Positions 46,086 through 57,637 of a stretch of DNA of 64,000 bases are shown piece by piece (positions within the stretch are counted from its first letter, which is position 1; every line of letters begins with the position of its first letter). The notes below the pieces were generated by a model, which worked only from the letters and a program-made list of their open reading frames with translations, ran no database searches and was not told where the DNA came from. This DNA is from Ophioderma brevispina. Lineage: Eukaryota; Echinodermata; Ophiuroidea; Amphilepidida; Ophiodermatidae. The position numbers were made by a program, and so were the translations under genes. The stretch lies in NCBI GenBank assembly GCA_023653785.1, contig JAMKCH010019715.1, positions 1 to 64,000 on the forward strand, given 5' to 3'.

Positions 46086-46806
46086 ATTTTGTGTAGGTCA
46101 TTATATATCATTCTTTGTTAAATTTGAATTTCACCAGTGCAGAGATTTGGGGGGGGGCGGGGGGCATCACCACCTGTATGGTAACTTGATAATGGTTATC
46201 ACCGCCTTCCTGCTCCTCCTGGTCGTGAGTTTGTGGCTCTTCCTCGCAGAGTCATTGTAGGCATATGTTTTAACCTGCCATCGTCCTCGTGATGCATGCA
46301 AAGATGAAAATAAAACTTATGGAGAATCAAATTTGTTACCAACATTCCAGGGGGCAGCCCAGAACTATGAGTGCCAGGCATCATCTTTGATTGATTTTAC
46401 ATCGTCATAATCCAGGGCTAGCTGGGTATGGTCATTGGCCTACTTCCGTATGACAATCATCCCGACCGCTGAGCTGGGAACTTAGTTGCGAACTTTTGTG
46501 ATCGCCAGGGATGGATTTCGTGTAGACTCAACTTGGTGTGATACCGGATTATGGCTATAATTTGGTGTGATAAAAACCGAAGTTGTTGGGCCTGTCTGAA
46601 ACGGTGCAAGGCAATGTGTGCAGATAAACATTTTTTTTTGTTTTAATGCCCAAATGTTTTCAAGTGATGAAGTAACTACACACAAAAAGACATTCACATT
46701 GTTATTTTTGCTGTATATTGATAATATTTTCTATTTGTCCACCTCCACTTACAAATTTGGTTTATGTACTAAACCTGAAACTGTTGCGATCTTTATGCAC
46801 TTGCAG
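46086..46806. other. intron-like stretch with GGGGGGGG(C)GGGG
   Basis: A G-rich interruption lies at 46149-46165. No exon was found before the acceptor at 46806. Confidence 0.3.
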
Positions 46807-46915
46807 ATGAAGTTGGATGCTTACAAAGATGATCTGAATTGCGATACTCGCGAAAAAAAGAGAGATTACACCAAAGAAGCAAGTTTCTTTTCTATTTTAA
46901 TAGTAGCGCATACAG
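46807..46915 (+). CDS. internal exon, phase 0 to 1
   Basis: The acceptor GATCTTTATGCACTTGCAG and donor ATACAG|GTAAAT bracket 109 bases. Only one frame is open: 36 codons with MKLDAYKDDLN, REKKRDYTKEAS and FFSILIVAHT, plus one base. Phase 0 at the start fits exon 34725. The charged first half and hydrophobic end suggest helices. The function is unknown. Confidence 0.55.
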
Positions 46916-47189
46916 GTAAATGGAAAAGGTACCACTTAGGGTAAGAGAGAATGCTGCGTTGTTATTGATAAAAGGCCTTAAAAAACATAGATGATGTGAA
47001 AAATGACATGAATGGTGTGTACCAAAAGGGGACTTAGAATTGGTAATTGGACTGGAAGGTGGCAAAATGGTTCAGCTAGAAAATAGTCATAGGAAGAAAG
47101 TAGAGCCGCTAAAGAAACCAATTGCAGACTCGATCATGCAAAAGGAATCAACTTTGGTCTCCGTAGGTCCCTTTTTTACGACAGCTCAG

Positions 47190-49320
47190 GATTGCTAGGT
47201 ATAAATTCTAGTTGCCTTCTGACAATACAATGGACAAAGATGGACAGCTCTGTTCAATTTGAAGTGGCCCCACATGTAATAGAAAACATGGGTTTCAAAG
47301 CCATTTTACCCAACTCAGAAGAGTGTGATGGACAAATGAAGGAGGATTTATCCTTAACAGAATGGTGCATCTTTATAATCAGATTTTAAAGGAGAAGGGT
47401 GGTGCGGGGGGGGGGGGGTATTGGCCATACGCGAACCAAGGTGAGGGGCCACGCAGTAAACAACAGGTGTGGCAAATTAAAAGCCAAACATCAAGGAAAT
47501 CCAGGAAGCAGTGTTGATTGCATTTTTTAACAAATCGGAAGACACACCAATCATCAAAACATGATGTCCCAGAAGATCTGTGGTTTGGGAAGTGCACAAA
47601 ATGTGCAAGGATATGTCAAGATTTGGTTCCTCAGTGTTACTTTAGCCTACCCATTGCCAGTGTTGATCCCACTTTTCATTTTGGGAATACTATGTGACCC
47701 CATTCACATATCGACATCTTTGTCTGAAGAGAAAACGGAGTGGGGTTGCACCAGTATTATTGGACCAACTGCTATCGCACCACTCCAAGGATGAATCAAC
47801 ATACGATATTTTGAAAAACGTGTAACAGGCAAGATGCAAAACTGCCGCGAAATAAAGGGGTTCATAAGGATGGGGAACAGCTCGACACAAGGCAATAAGT
47901 GAGGGTTTCCCACAGCCACAGGTTTCCGGTGCAAAATACACTCAAAGTAATTGCAAGAGTAGTCTGCTGCAATTGGGTATCAGGAAAGATGAGGATCAGA
48001 AAGCATTATTGAATTACATTTTTGGAAGTGATGGTATTTTGAAGGTCATATGGCAAAAACAGCAGCTGAAGGAAGATTCAACAATGGAGGAATACAGTTA
48101 ATCAACTGGAACAACAAATTCGTGGCCTTCAGGAGAAAGAGGAGTGTGGCTTTTGGAACTACATCAGAAAGAGAACAGACATGATGGCCAAAACCATGAT
48201 CAGCAGTGCAAGAATCACGCTGGTGGGATTTGGCTGATGAAAAAAATGACCCAGGGAATGGCACAAAGATAATCAGTCTTGGGAGTCTGCAAATAAATGA
48301 ACACGCAAAAAAGAAGCATACGAGGGAAACAATAAAAAAAGTCGCAACTCACAAAACGGGAGTTTATACAAAACGTGTGGTGGCCATGCATCGAGCGTCA
48401 ACAATATGAGCTCCAGTTGGCTTGGTGTGGTCTGAGTGATGACTTGGAGCTGGCAGAATGTACCTCATACCTTGAGGTGGAACCTGACGTATGGTTTAAT
48501 TGGTACCAACAAAAGCGTGAGGAATATACCACAAAGTTCAAGACCTGACGTCAGGGAAGTGATGGTCCAGAAAAGCATAAGCTATCAAGAAGTTCCCATG
48601 AAAGTGAAAAACCTAGAGCCAAGTGAATTTTCCTGGACATAAAAGTGAATTAGTAAACTCAATTGAAATGATAAAGCAATGGCTGATATGGTGTCAAAGG
48701 AAGCCATAAAGATGCTCCAACTGCAAAACAGCTTGAAAAAAAAACCAACACGCCGAAAATGCAAAAGATGAAGTCTCTTGTTGACTGGCCAAAATGTGGA
48801 CAAAAGTATGTATGATACTTACTGCAACAAACAACATGTAAGTTGTACGTGTTATGCTTTCAGATACCATAATGTTTGTCACACAGTTTAGTTCTGGCAG
48901 AGAGGTGAATATGCTGCGTCAACACATTGATTTTGTATCAAGGTCGAGTCGTTTGTGTAAACCATCAAAAAATAGGATAAGGCACCAGCACCAAGCTCTT
49001 GTGGCAAAAAAGGAGTCGACACAGGTACGGGCTGGCGTCCAGCAAGAAAACCCCAGGCACAACAAACAGCTCTAGATCGACCGTACAAACAAATCCATCA
49101 CCATGGACATTCCGTGTATGTTGTGTGCTTGTATGAATCACCAAGGATTGAGCTGTAAGCAGTGTGGTATTGCCTTTCCAAGCCGTAAGCAGAGTGTTTC
49201 CATGTGACATCGTACTCAGTCACCAAGAAAGGTGGTTGTACCCTGACCCACTTGACAAAGACAACATGGTTCCATCTACAAAATATACAACCAGGTATTA
49301 ATGTGTGAGGAAGGACCTGC
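47190..49320 (+). pseudogene. frameshifted coding-like block, unknown family
   Basis: Protein-like words follow in order in changing frames: SSVQFEVAPHVIENMGF, IKEIQEAVLIAFFNKSE, SKDESTYDILKNV, LLQLGIRKDEDQKALLNY, LEQQIRGLQEKEECGFW (coiled-coil-like), NEHAKKKHTRETIKK, YELQLAWCGLSDDLELAE, DVWFNWYQQKREEYTTKF, and near 49.1 kb CMLCACMNHQGLSCKQCG, a Cys-pair motif. There are many frame changes without splice sites, so this is a decayed intronless gene or a noisy sequence of one. A transposon-derived protein is likely, but no catalytic motif was found. Confidence 0.45.
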
Positions 49321-50609
49321 ATTTTAGCTCGTTTTTCTTATTATTGTAACGAGTCTGGAAATCGCCACTGAGACAAGGCCAAATTGCAACCTCACAACAA
49401 TATGTTTTGTTGCATACTGAGTGTTAACTATGTGGTGCCTAGTGACGCAAGCTCTATTAAGATCAAAATGTTCAAGAGCATGCTATCAGTGCCGGTAGGT
49501 GGTGAAGGTGGACTAAGTATACTTTGGTGTCTGATATAAATTAAGGATCTCACATTGATTCGTCTGTGTTGATTGAATTTGAGATCGATTTGAAAGGACC
49601 AATGTATACTCCAAATTTAAAAGCAAACTGGTTACTCTTTCTTGGAAAGGTTTATGCAGCTGAAAATAATAGTCTGCAAATAACAATTGATCACAAATTG
49701 AGTGGTCCATGACACTTGTGAATAGTCCTAGAAAGGAAGGGACCATAAAGTCACGACGGATGAACAATTAAACCACATGCTATGAGATAAGACATGGGTG
49801 CTTCTTTGGTAAGTGTCACAGATTCTGAAAAACTTTTAAAATTTAATATTTCCTTTATTTTTTTTATTTGTTCTTTTTTGGTTTGATTTTCACCTTTTTT
49901 TTACAATATATTTTCCTCTTTTAAGAGGTACAGATGGTCAAGACCATGTAAATTTCCATCAAATTTTGAGACAAGCAAACATTGGTAAGCAAATGGATGG
50001 AGATAACAACAGAATTGATAATATAATTATCCGGCCAGTTTATAACAACCCAAGCGATAGTATTGTCTGGCATGGTAGCGTGCGGAGAAGAGTGCAGTGT
50101 CACTAATCTATGTACCACTATCTGCAAAAATATTCTGCTGATCTTTGCATTTGTAGCATGAACTTATTTGAAACATACACATACTTCCCAAACGTGCTTA
50201 AAAATGTATTTATACACTTGTCATATGCATTGACGTTAAATCTGGCACAGTTCAAAAGAGCAAATGATGTGGTTTCAATTTTTTTTTTTTATTTCTTACA
50301 ATAAGTTAAGAGTAAAAGGTCAAACTATCCATTGAGCAATGACTTGTTCATCATATTTAAGTTAACTTTTCCTTAGTATTGAAATATTTCACAACCAGAT
50401 TTTTGTCTAAAATTGTTCTATTAACTCACAAAAAGCCCATATTCATAAGTTCTCATAACTGGTACTCCTGATATGATGACTAACCCATGGTCACAAATCA
50501 CCTTTTTTTCATTTAAATCAAGATGGTATTCCAGTGAATTCAGTTTTTAACGCGTTGTGACCACAAAATTAGTTTTCAATACCTTAATCTATCAATTAAA
50601 CATTTTTAG
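49321..50609. other. intron-like stretch
   Basis: GGGTGCTTCTTTG|GTAAGT at about 49810 is a strong donor without a convincing exon upstream. T-rich tracts lie at 49850-49915 and 50280. Nothing else was supported. Confidence 0.3.
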
Positions 50610-50649
50610 GTGTAACCATAGGGCTGTCTGCGCTGACGTCACAGGGAAG
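50610..50649 (+). CDS. weak exon candidate, 40 nt
   Basis: The acceptor AATTAAACATTTTTAG and donor GGGAAG|GTAAGG are good. In phase with exon 46807 it reads VTIGLSALTSQG after a shared Gly, but then leaves two bases that would put exon 52945 into a stopped frame. CpG-rich for its location. Confidence 0.28.
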
Positions 50650-51251
50650 GTAAGGGGATGGCCATTTTGCGGTGATGATTCCCATAGGCCGCTGTGTAAA
50701 ACTACATTAAAATGCACCAAATTTTTACATAAAGTGAAGAGAAGGACATGGAATGGTAGCCGTAGTTAGAGGAAATTAACAGGCAAATTTAGAATGCCTA
50801 TTGTTTACTGCATGCTAGAAACAATCAAAAGAAAGGGTCCTATAAAGGGTGCCAAATGGCCTCGAATCGTAGGAGTGACACATTTGTTTTCACCTCCGAT
50901 GAACCAGGGCCTGCGATGAATTAAGATTCAGAGTTACTAGAAAGTATGCGCAGTGTGTTGTGTGTCGCCGAGTGATACTGTGAAACGAGGGCCGATGATA
51001 AAGGCTAAGCCCTGGCAAGTAACCAAGATGAGTAGTATAGGATATCAAAGGGCTGGGACATGAAATGTTGACATTTACTGAAAAATTACCACCTACAAAT
51101 AGACAGGATCATTTTGATGTTGAAGTAAATGATAGCTGTGAAAGTTACAATGTCACCATAAATGACATGTTCCAATAGGGCCACAAAGGGCATGACCCTA
51201 AATGCATGAGTTAGGTCCGTAAGCCCAGATGATGTTTCCCTGTGTGGGAAG

Positions 51252-51446
51252 CAGTGGCGTAACCAGACCTTTGCAAATGGGGCGGGCAGAAGGGGTGCCA
51301 AGGCATTTTTGAGGGGGCTTATTTGGGTCCTTCTCCATAGAACTGTACAAAAGGTCAGTCATTTGGGGGGGGGGGGGGGGGGGGGCGAGCGGGGGCAAGG
51401 GTTTCGTTTGGGGGGCTTGTGCCCCCTGCCCCGCTGGTTACGCATG
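51252..51446. mobile_element. hAT-like MITE with perfect 8-bp target duplication
   Basis: The 195-bp element starts CAGTGGCGTAACCAG and ends CTGGTTACGCATG (inverted, one base shorter). It is flanked on both sides by GTGGGAAG (51244-51251 and 51447-51454), an exact 8-bp duplication. The interior is G-rich, with 21 G at 51365-51385. Ends and duplication length identify the hAT superfamily. The same end type bounds 12930-13696. Confidence 0.9.
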
Positions 51447-51454
51447 GTGGGAAG

Positions 51455-52944
51455 TTGCTGCATGTGCTTATTTGAATACAGAAAGGTTTAATGACATAAA
51501 CCCATCACTGTTTTTGTTTCTAGCTTTTTGTCTCTGAGAGGATGGGAAGGATGTAAACGGGAGCTGAGTAGCCAGGTGGGGACAAATGGGGGAAGAGTGC
51601 CCCTTCTGAAAAAAAAATCTGGAGGGGAAACGGGAAATAAAACATGGATATTCATCTTAATCCAGACCCCTTTTCGGATCTTTTGCTCTGCACCTGGGAA
51701 TTTTTGCTTGTGAATGTGACGGGACATTTGTGCATCTACCGGAAAATTGCCCCCTCGGAGCCACGGGCTAGATACACGCTTGGATAAAGGGATTGAGCTA
51801 AAGAAGATTGGGCACCTTGGTGGAATTTGAACCCGGGCCCGGCCCCCACCAGTCTGGTGGCATGGGATGGCAAGCCAAGGAAGGGTAGGGGCCCAGCAGC
51901 GATTTTGTGCCAATATGTGTTGCTCGTACATTGACGTCATCACATCTTTGGACTTTGTGCATTTTCTAGCCTCTAGCTCAATGATTTTTGTCATTATAGG
52001 GCTCTAAAGGATTTCATGTGTGACAAAAAAGATTGGATTTTGCCAAGGGGATGTTTAGAACTAGTCACACACCATTCAGAAACCCCACTTGTTTGGTAAA
52101 AAGTTAGTGCATTTTAGGCCTAAAGGGTGATTTTGAATAAAAAAGGCAGAAGAGTTCCATATGTACCCCCCTTTAAATTGTTACAGTAAACAATTATTTT
52201 AGTTATGGCCTTACACTAACAAATACCCCTAACCCTAAGGCCAAAAATAAAAAAGAATTTTTAATGTTAGAACTTCAAAGAGGGTACATATGGAACTCTT
52301 GCCGAAAAGCTTAATTACTCCCCATTAAAAAAATAAACAATTTTTTGGATTAAAAAAAAATATTTTTAATTACTATTATGACAAATGTTTTTTTGGTTAA
52401 CATTTTTATAACCATTCATGAAAACTGACATTTAATATTTGGTTATGAGTAAAAAATTGGCTAAAAAACATCAAATTGAAGGTTTGCTACAATTGTTGCA
52501 AAAATTTTGGCCAAGGTTTTGAGTGAATTTTAATATTTTAATGATGTTAGCTTGCTGTATTGAAAGAAAATGGGTTTCCAACATAAGTATGACCACAATA
52601 GGAAAAGTTAGTTTGGTACAAGTTTTTGGCTGATTGTCACAAGCATAGGAAAAAGGCTCTAAAACACATCTGTGGCCATTATCTAAAACTTGACCAAAAA
52701 ACGTATGGTGTATTGCAAATAGGTTGACTAAAGGAGTAGGAATTTGCTGTCTCCATTTGGCAAAATAGAAGATTAGTGCCTTTCATTCATCTATGGATAT
52801 GGGAATGTACACATAGGATATATTTTGTGCTGTTTAAGTTAAGGCATTCATTATTTCCATTTAGTAATTTAAAATCTATTTTGAGAAGTGGGATTGTTCT
52901 GTATTTAGAAAAGATGGTGAAAAATTATGAGTTTTATTTTTTAG
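51455..52944. other. intron-like stretch with tRNA B-box-like word
   Basis: On the minus strand GGGTTCAAATTCC at about 51826-51838 matches an internal promoter B box, and a GGCACCTT/AAGGTGCC-type word is nearby, so a decayed tRNA-derived SINE is possible. CCCTAACCCTAAG at about 52226 is a two-copy telomere-like word, probably chance. No exon was supported. Confidence 0.3.
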
Positions 52945-53076
52945 GGAACACTATCCATAACATTACCTTGCAAAAGTTTATGGGAGGCCTGCTTCATGAA
53001 CAATGTAACCTACACAGCATCGAGAGCTACTCGGGAGAAATCTGTAATAGTAAAGGCTTCCATTGTAGGTATACAG
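52945..53076 (+). CDS. internal exon candidate
   Basis: The acceptor GAGTTTTATTTTTTAG is strong. Two donors are possible, TAG|GTATAC after 53068 and CAG|GTATGA after 53076. Two frames are open. In phase with exon 46807: NTIHNITLQKFMGG, LLHEQCNLHSIESY, ending with one base and fitting exon 54379. In phase 0: GTLSITLPCKSLWEACF, NVTYTASRATREKS, fitting exon 54507. The exon is likely but the frame is undecided. Confidence 0.48.
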
Positions 53077-54378
53077 GTATGAATGATACATGTGGTGGCA
53101 TAACATTTATTTCATTCCACATTCATACATCAGTATAAACATATTACATACATGTAAATCAATGGGTAAGTGAAGACATTGAATATAAAAGTGGAAGAGT
53201 ACTGGAAAGTAAGCCAAATAAATGGCCTTTGTCAAGTCCCAGACTCAATTTCATTAGTTTATAATTGAAGATGAGTGACTTTTTATAAGCTAAAAGAATG
53301 AAGATTTTTTGAGTGTTTGACATGGGTTGGAAGTTGTTCCGTTGTTTAACCCCTAGATAAGACATAGATTTACCACTAAATTCAAGTTTAATATTGGGGA
53401 TTTGAAAGTCGGAACTTTCTTGTAGAAAAGCGGAGTTTTGGCATTGTTACAAACCATGTTATCAAAAGTGGAGGGCAACAGTTGTTGCTGAATTTGCTAC
53501 ATGAATGTTGGAATTTAAGTTTACACAAATCCATTTTTAGTTGTGTGTATTAAACAAATAAAGGATTAGATGCACTTCTGAATCACATTGTCAATGCTCT
53601 CAGTGCACAACTTTTGAGAATGTGCAGTTTCTCTATTTCAGCATTGCATGCACTTGCACATGTGGTGATACCATATGTGAGAGAAACAGTGTGTTATAGA
53701 GACTAAGCAGTGCAGTTTCAGGTAGAAAGTGTTTTACTTTATATAAAAATACCATACTACTTGAACATTTCTTCCCTAAATCTCAATGTGATTTTCAGGT
53801 AAGGGCTTGGTCGTAGTGACTCCTAAAAATTTCAAAACATTAACTTGATTTATTTTAGTATCATCGATAGAGATATTCAATGGTATTTAGTGTATTTTTT
53901 TACTGTTGCGTGCCAAAAAGCATGTAGTTAGTATTTAAGATGTAGTGAGAGGGGGGGGGGGGGGGGGTATTATTTGACTGAACCAGGTGTTTAGTTTACT
54001 AAACACCATTATTCATTATTTATGTAGTTTATGAATATCGTGATGTAAAAGCACTGGTATCATCTGAATATAAAAAATGAACAATTTGGGAGCACGTTGG
54101 AATATCATTAATAGCAATAATAAATCCCCAGGTGCCTCAAACTAGAGCCTTGGGGCCTACCCGTATTCAATCTTTTTGTTGAAGATTTGTGGCTATTGTG
54201 GCAGTCGATGTATTACACAGAATGACATTCAGTACTAACAGTAAAATCTTTAGTGCTAACCAGTATTCTCCATTTAAGGGGATAAGCAGCTCTTTGATGA
54301 TCCAAAACATCCAAAAAAAACTCACCAAAATTTGGGTATTTTTGTTATTTGTGTTACTGGCAAGAATGTTGCTAACAG
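53077..54378. other. intron-like stretch with G17 run
   Basis: A 17-base G run lies at 53951-53967. The sequence is otherwise AT-rich and has no supported exon. Confidence 0.4.
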
Positions 54379-54456
54379 AACCTGCAAGTAGTTGGCTTAA
54401 ATCTTTGTATAATAAAGACAGGGCAGTACGTTTATCTGATTCTGTAATTTATATAG
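54379..54456 (+). CDS. internal exon candidate, phase 1 to 1
   Basis: The acceptor CAAGAATGTTGCTAACAG and donor ATATAG|GTACGT bracket 78 bases. One frame is fully open: two bases then 25 codons (PASSWLKSLYNK, DRAVRLSDSVIYI) and one base. It follows exon 52945 in phase if the second donor is used. It does not join exon 54507 in phase, so one of them is alternative, or a base is missing. Confidence 0.42.
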
Positions 54457-54506
54457 GTACGTATCAAAGGTTAGATCAAAAAAGCCTTTCCCTGTGAATA
54501 TCCCAG

Positions 54507-54662
54507 ATTGTAAGTGTGATATTGTGGTACCATGACCGGTACAGTTTGATTCAAACACAACTTATTGATCTTTGTTTATATCTGAACTGGTGGCAAAACC
54601 GCCATCAGCTGTTTAGTGTAATATTCCTAGATGCCATGCTGTATTCCGATCTGCAGGAGAAG
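54507..54662 (+). CDS. internal exon, phase 0 to 0
   Basis: The acceptor CCTTTCCCTGTGAATATCCCAG and donor GAGAAG|GTATGA bracket 52 open codons with strongly protein-like content: VILWYHDRYSL, IDLCLYLNWWQNRHQ and FLDAMLYSDLQEK. The other frames stop. The pattern of hydrophobic residues every 3-4 positions suggests alpha-helical repeats such as HEAT-like folds, but I cannot name the family. This is the best single exon on the plus strand. Confidence 0.62.
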
Positions 54663-55032
54663 GTATGACCAATTCTTCCTCAAATACTCCCCCATTTTTT
54701 ACTCATATATTTGGTGTTTTTGTTCTTACATTTAAGTTGCTGTATGGATTTGAACACACGTATCTTAATTTATAAGCTAAAAAAATGCATTTCCACATTT
54801 TTAAAAAAAATGTTCACATTGTCACTGCTCATCCCTTTAATCCATTTAAAATTAAGAAAAACTACTTTTTACTTTTGTGTAAAAAACAAAAGTACTGCCC
54901 TTTATTCACTAATGAATATGAAAACAAAGGTCACAACAGCTGTTTAACAAATAACATGTTTAAAGTTAAGTCTTTTTTGTTTTCTATTTTTATGTGTTTT
55001 GGTTTTTTTTGTTCATATATAGTTATGTACAG

Positions 55033-55182
55033 TTCCGGCAATATCAGAAAAAGAAAAGTGCTGGAAGCTTGACTACTTTCGTAAAGTACATCCAAGAACT
55101 TGCAGGAACTTCTTCAAATAAGCAACTGTTCCATGTAAACATATCTAATGACTCTACTATGCCTCTATACAGCTTCCTGTAA
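55033..55182 (+). CDS. exon, phase 0, possibly terminal
   Basis: The acceptor follows TTTTTTTTGTTCATATATAGTTATGTACAG. In phase with exon 54507 it reads 49 codons (FRQYQKKKSAGSLTT, VKYIQELAG, LFHVNISNDSTMPLYSF) to a TAA. Together the two exons are open for about 101 codons. A T|GTAAAG donor overlaps the stop, so the exon could also be internal. A shifted frame also stays open (EKEKCWKLDYFRKV), so the frame rests on the link to 54507. Confidence 0.52.
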   Translation, partial: FRQYQKKKSAGSLTTFVKYIQELAGTSSNKQLFHVNISNDSTMPLYSFL

Positions 55183-55752
55183 AGGAACTGGCGCTTACAG
55201 ACATTTGGTTTTGCTTGAGCAAAATTTGTGCTTGACAAGCCTGTTGTGTAAATACGGTGGGTTAAACAAAAATGTTTATGTGAAGAGTTGGATTTTTCCA
55301 ATTACTCCTATGGTTGGATGCCCTGTTGAAATCAGCTTCACAAAATTTTGAAAGCGCTCTACGACATTCAAACAGGGCCATACCAGGATTTATTTTGGGG
55401 GGGTTGCGAGACTCGCAAGTGGAGCCGTTTTTCCAAAAGAAGTTTTTTGCTCAAAATGGACCTATCCCCTCTAAAATGTCATTTGTTTCAACTGGTTTTT
55501 AAACATTTCCATCACGCAAAAAAGGACTTTCTTGTCAAAATGTCTCTAAATTTGGTCTTTTTATCAAAATAGTCAGCACAAAGTGGACCTTTTCCCCTTT
55601 TGTGATTGGGGACGTTGGAGGGACCGTCCTCGTGAAGATATTAGATTACTTAGAGTATGCATGAAATTAACACAAATATATTTATACGATGGAACTTTTA
55701 ATGCTTGATCTGCTCTGTTTATGGTAGCCTAGACATGTACTTTGTATTTTAG
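55183..55752. other. intron or 3' flank
   Basis: Frames at 55314-55572 have no splice context. GGGGGGGTTGCGAGACTCG lies at about 55398. No exon was supported. Confidence 0.3.
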
Positions 55753-55830
55753 AAGTTTGCTACAATGGAAATCACAGAAGTTAAAGGACACTGCAATTGT
55801 TCTTACCAGTGCAAATTGTTTCATCATTAA
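55753..55830 (+). CDS. candidate terminal exon
   Basis: The acceptor GTACTTTGTATTTTAG is followed by 25 codons in phase 0 (KFATMEITEVKGHCNC, SYQCKLFHH) and TAA. It could follow exon 54507 directly (phase 0), as an alternative to 55033. CATTAAATATTATTTTG follows, but no canonical AATAAA is close. Confidence 0.4.
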   Translation, partial: KFATMEITEVKGHCNCSYQCKLFHH

Positions 55831-57065
55831 ATATTATTTTGATATCTGGTGTAATTTTACCCAGTGTCTGTAATGAGACATGCCTTTTTCATCTGGAGAG
55901 GGGTGGCCAGTGGTGGGCACTAATTTTTGGGCATCACTAAAACTTTGGCAAGATGACAGTTGAACTTTTGATAAGTTTATTACTTTTCCTGATCTCTATT
56001 GGACCAGGTAGGGGGGGGCAATGATATTGAGTGGAGGATCATCACCCTTACCGCTCCCACCACCTCCCTCACTGGTTACACCACTGGTCTTACCTGAACT
56101 TTATTCCAAAGGTGTAATTAATGGATGATCTATCACAAACCCCAAAGTTGAACACAAAAACAATACTACATAGGCCTATGGGTCACACTAGCCTGTAACT
56201 CGTTCGGTCTTTCACATCAGGTACTTTCACTTCCGCAATTGTAACATTTGAAGCTATTTGAATGAGTGAATCTGTTTTTAAAGCATAATTTTTCTATGCA
56301 TATACTACAGGAAGAAACAAATGAATAGTGCAGGGTTTTCAATGAGAAATCACTCGATTTGGTTGTACTTTTTTGACTCGCCCTCTATGTTGTGCCATGA
56401 ATAGTACTATAAATGTTTGCAACTGTTACTGTATGCTGTTAAGTGTTCAGCTTAAGTTTGGGTTGTGACTCAGAGATATTGGTTGATATTTTGTATGAGT
56501 ACCCTTAAAGACTTAATAATTATAGTTCACTTGGCTTTTCAAGATTCTTGGTTTACGTAAGGTCTGTAAAGCAGTGCCATCAGAACTCCAATCAGAACTA
56601 TGTCTCATCTGAAGTATGAAGTGGCGATGTATGCTATACCCAGTGCGGCATGGCGCCTTTCAGTTGCAGTGCGCTTGTACTTTGCCCATACTTGCGCTAA
56701 AAGTCGGTTCCATGTATACGCCACATCACTACTTCGTACTTCGAGCTAGACAAAGTATACTTCAGTCAGTTCATCAGCCATCTATTTTAACCTGCAGAGG
56801 GGGTGGGGTCAGGAAGTGGCAATTGTTCAAGTTGTTAAAATGTTAAAATGCTAGCTCTGAGGGACTTGCACTAAACATGCTGTCAAACTATATATTTATA
56901 CATTTGATTTTATTTAATATAGGCCCATTTGAGATTGGCATACCACCTGGAAGGATAGCTAATTAGTCATTCAATGAACATACAAAATACCAATGTCACT
57001 GGTTGCAAGTAATCTGTGCTGTGCATGGTCATGTGATGCCTTGTTTTTCTTTATACCCATTGTAG
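55831..57065. other. intergenic-like stretch
   Basis: CTCACTGGTTACACCACTG at about 56078-56095 is a hAT-type CAGTGGTGTAACCAG end without a clear partner. The open frame at 56616-56846 is unsupported. GGTAGGGGGGGG and similar G-rich words occur near 56010. Confidence 0.35.
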
Positions 57066-57210
57066 CTTGTTGTATAATGATGGAAATGGAATATGGCAAC
57101 TTGGAAAAATAAATGCTGATCAATTAATAATGCTGTTACTTGTGAAATTTGTTGCCAAGTTTTTACCCCCCCCCCTCCCAGCCAACTATATTTATATGAG
57201 ATCAATTTGA
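57066..57210 (+). CDS. weak exon candidate
   Basis: The acceptor TTTCTTTATACCCATTGTAG precedes one base and 47 open codons (LLYNDGNGIWQLGKIN, ADQLIMLLL, then a C-run-encoded PPPLP) ending in TGA. The first 24 codons look real, and CTT|GTGAAA could be a donor. It lies on the plus strand beyond the apparent gene end and opposite a minus-strand gene, which lowers confidence. Confidence 0.25.
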
Positions 57211-57283
57211 AAAAGAACACCATTAAAAGGCAAGAAACAATTATTTGATAATTTGGTGGTCGTTACTATCAGTAGCAACTAAC

Positions 57284-57442
57284 CACTGCTATCAAGTTTA
57301 AATCTGGGAAGAATCTGCTTTGTCCCCCACTTCCTATGGTATTTTTGTAAGAACTGTCTTTCAGTCCGATTTCAAAGGTCACTGAAATACTCCGGGTCAA
57401 ATAACCATGCAGACAATTGCCATAAGCAGTCTCATTCTCCAT
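57284..57442 (-). CDS. internal exon, phase 0 to 0, minus strand
   Basis: Read on the minus strand, the acceptor GATTTGTCTCGCTCAG and the donor GCAGTG|GTTAGT bracket exactly 53 codons with no stop: MENETAYGNCLHGYL, TRSISVTFEIGLKD, GSGGQSRFFPDLNL, IAV. Composition is clearly coding-like compared with the flanks. It belongs on the strand of the exons at 59-62 kb. The leftover of exon 59075 does not match phase 0, so an exon between them is probably missing or misread. No family was recognised. Confidence 0.58.
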
Positions 57443-57637
57443 CTGAGCGAGACAAATCAAATCCCAAACCCATAAAAATGAATTGCCTTCAAGGACCCAA
57501 ACCTGTCTTAAAATACGCTTTTCTGAAGAAGCTGCTGTGATTCTTCGATTTTTCCGTGATTTCAGGATTTTTTATTTTTCAAAATTTTCTTAAACTAATT
57601 TCGGGGACTGATGTTAGCATTTTAGGTCCAATTTCGA

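Noticed and set aside
52220..52240. CCCTAACCCTAAG as interstitial telomere repeat
   Set aside because: Only two copies of the hexamer, expected by chance over 64 kb.
55912..56095. hAT-like element between CAGTGGTGGGCAC and GTTACACCACTG
   Set aside because: The ends match beyond CAGTGGTG only poorly and the flanking 8 bases are not duplicated; only the right end looks like a hAT terminus.
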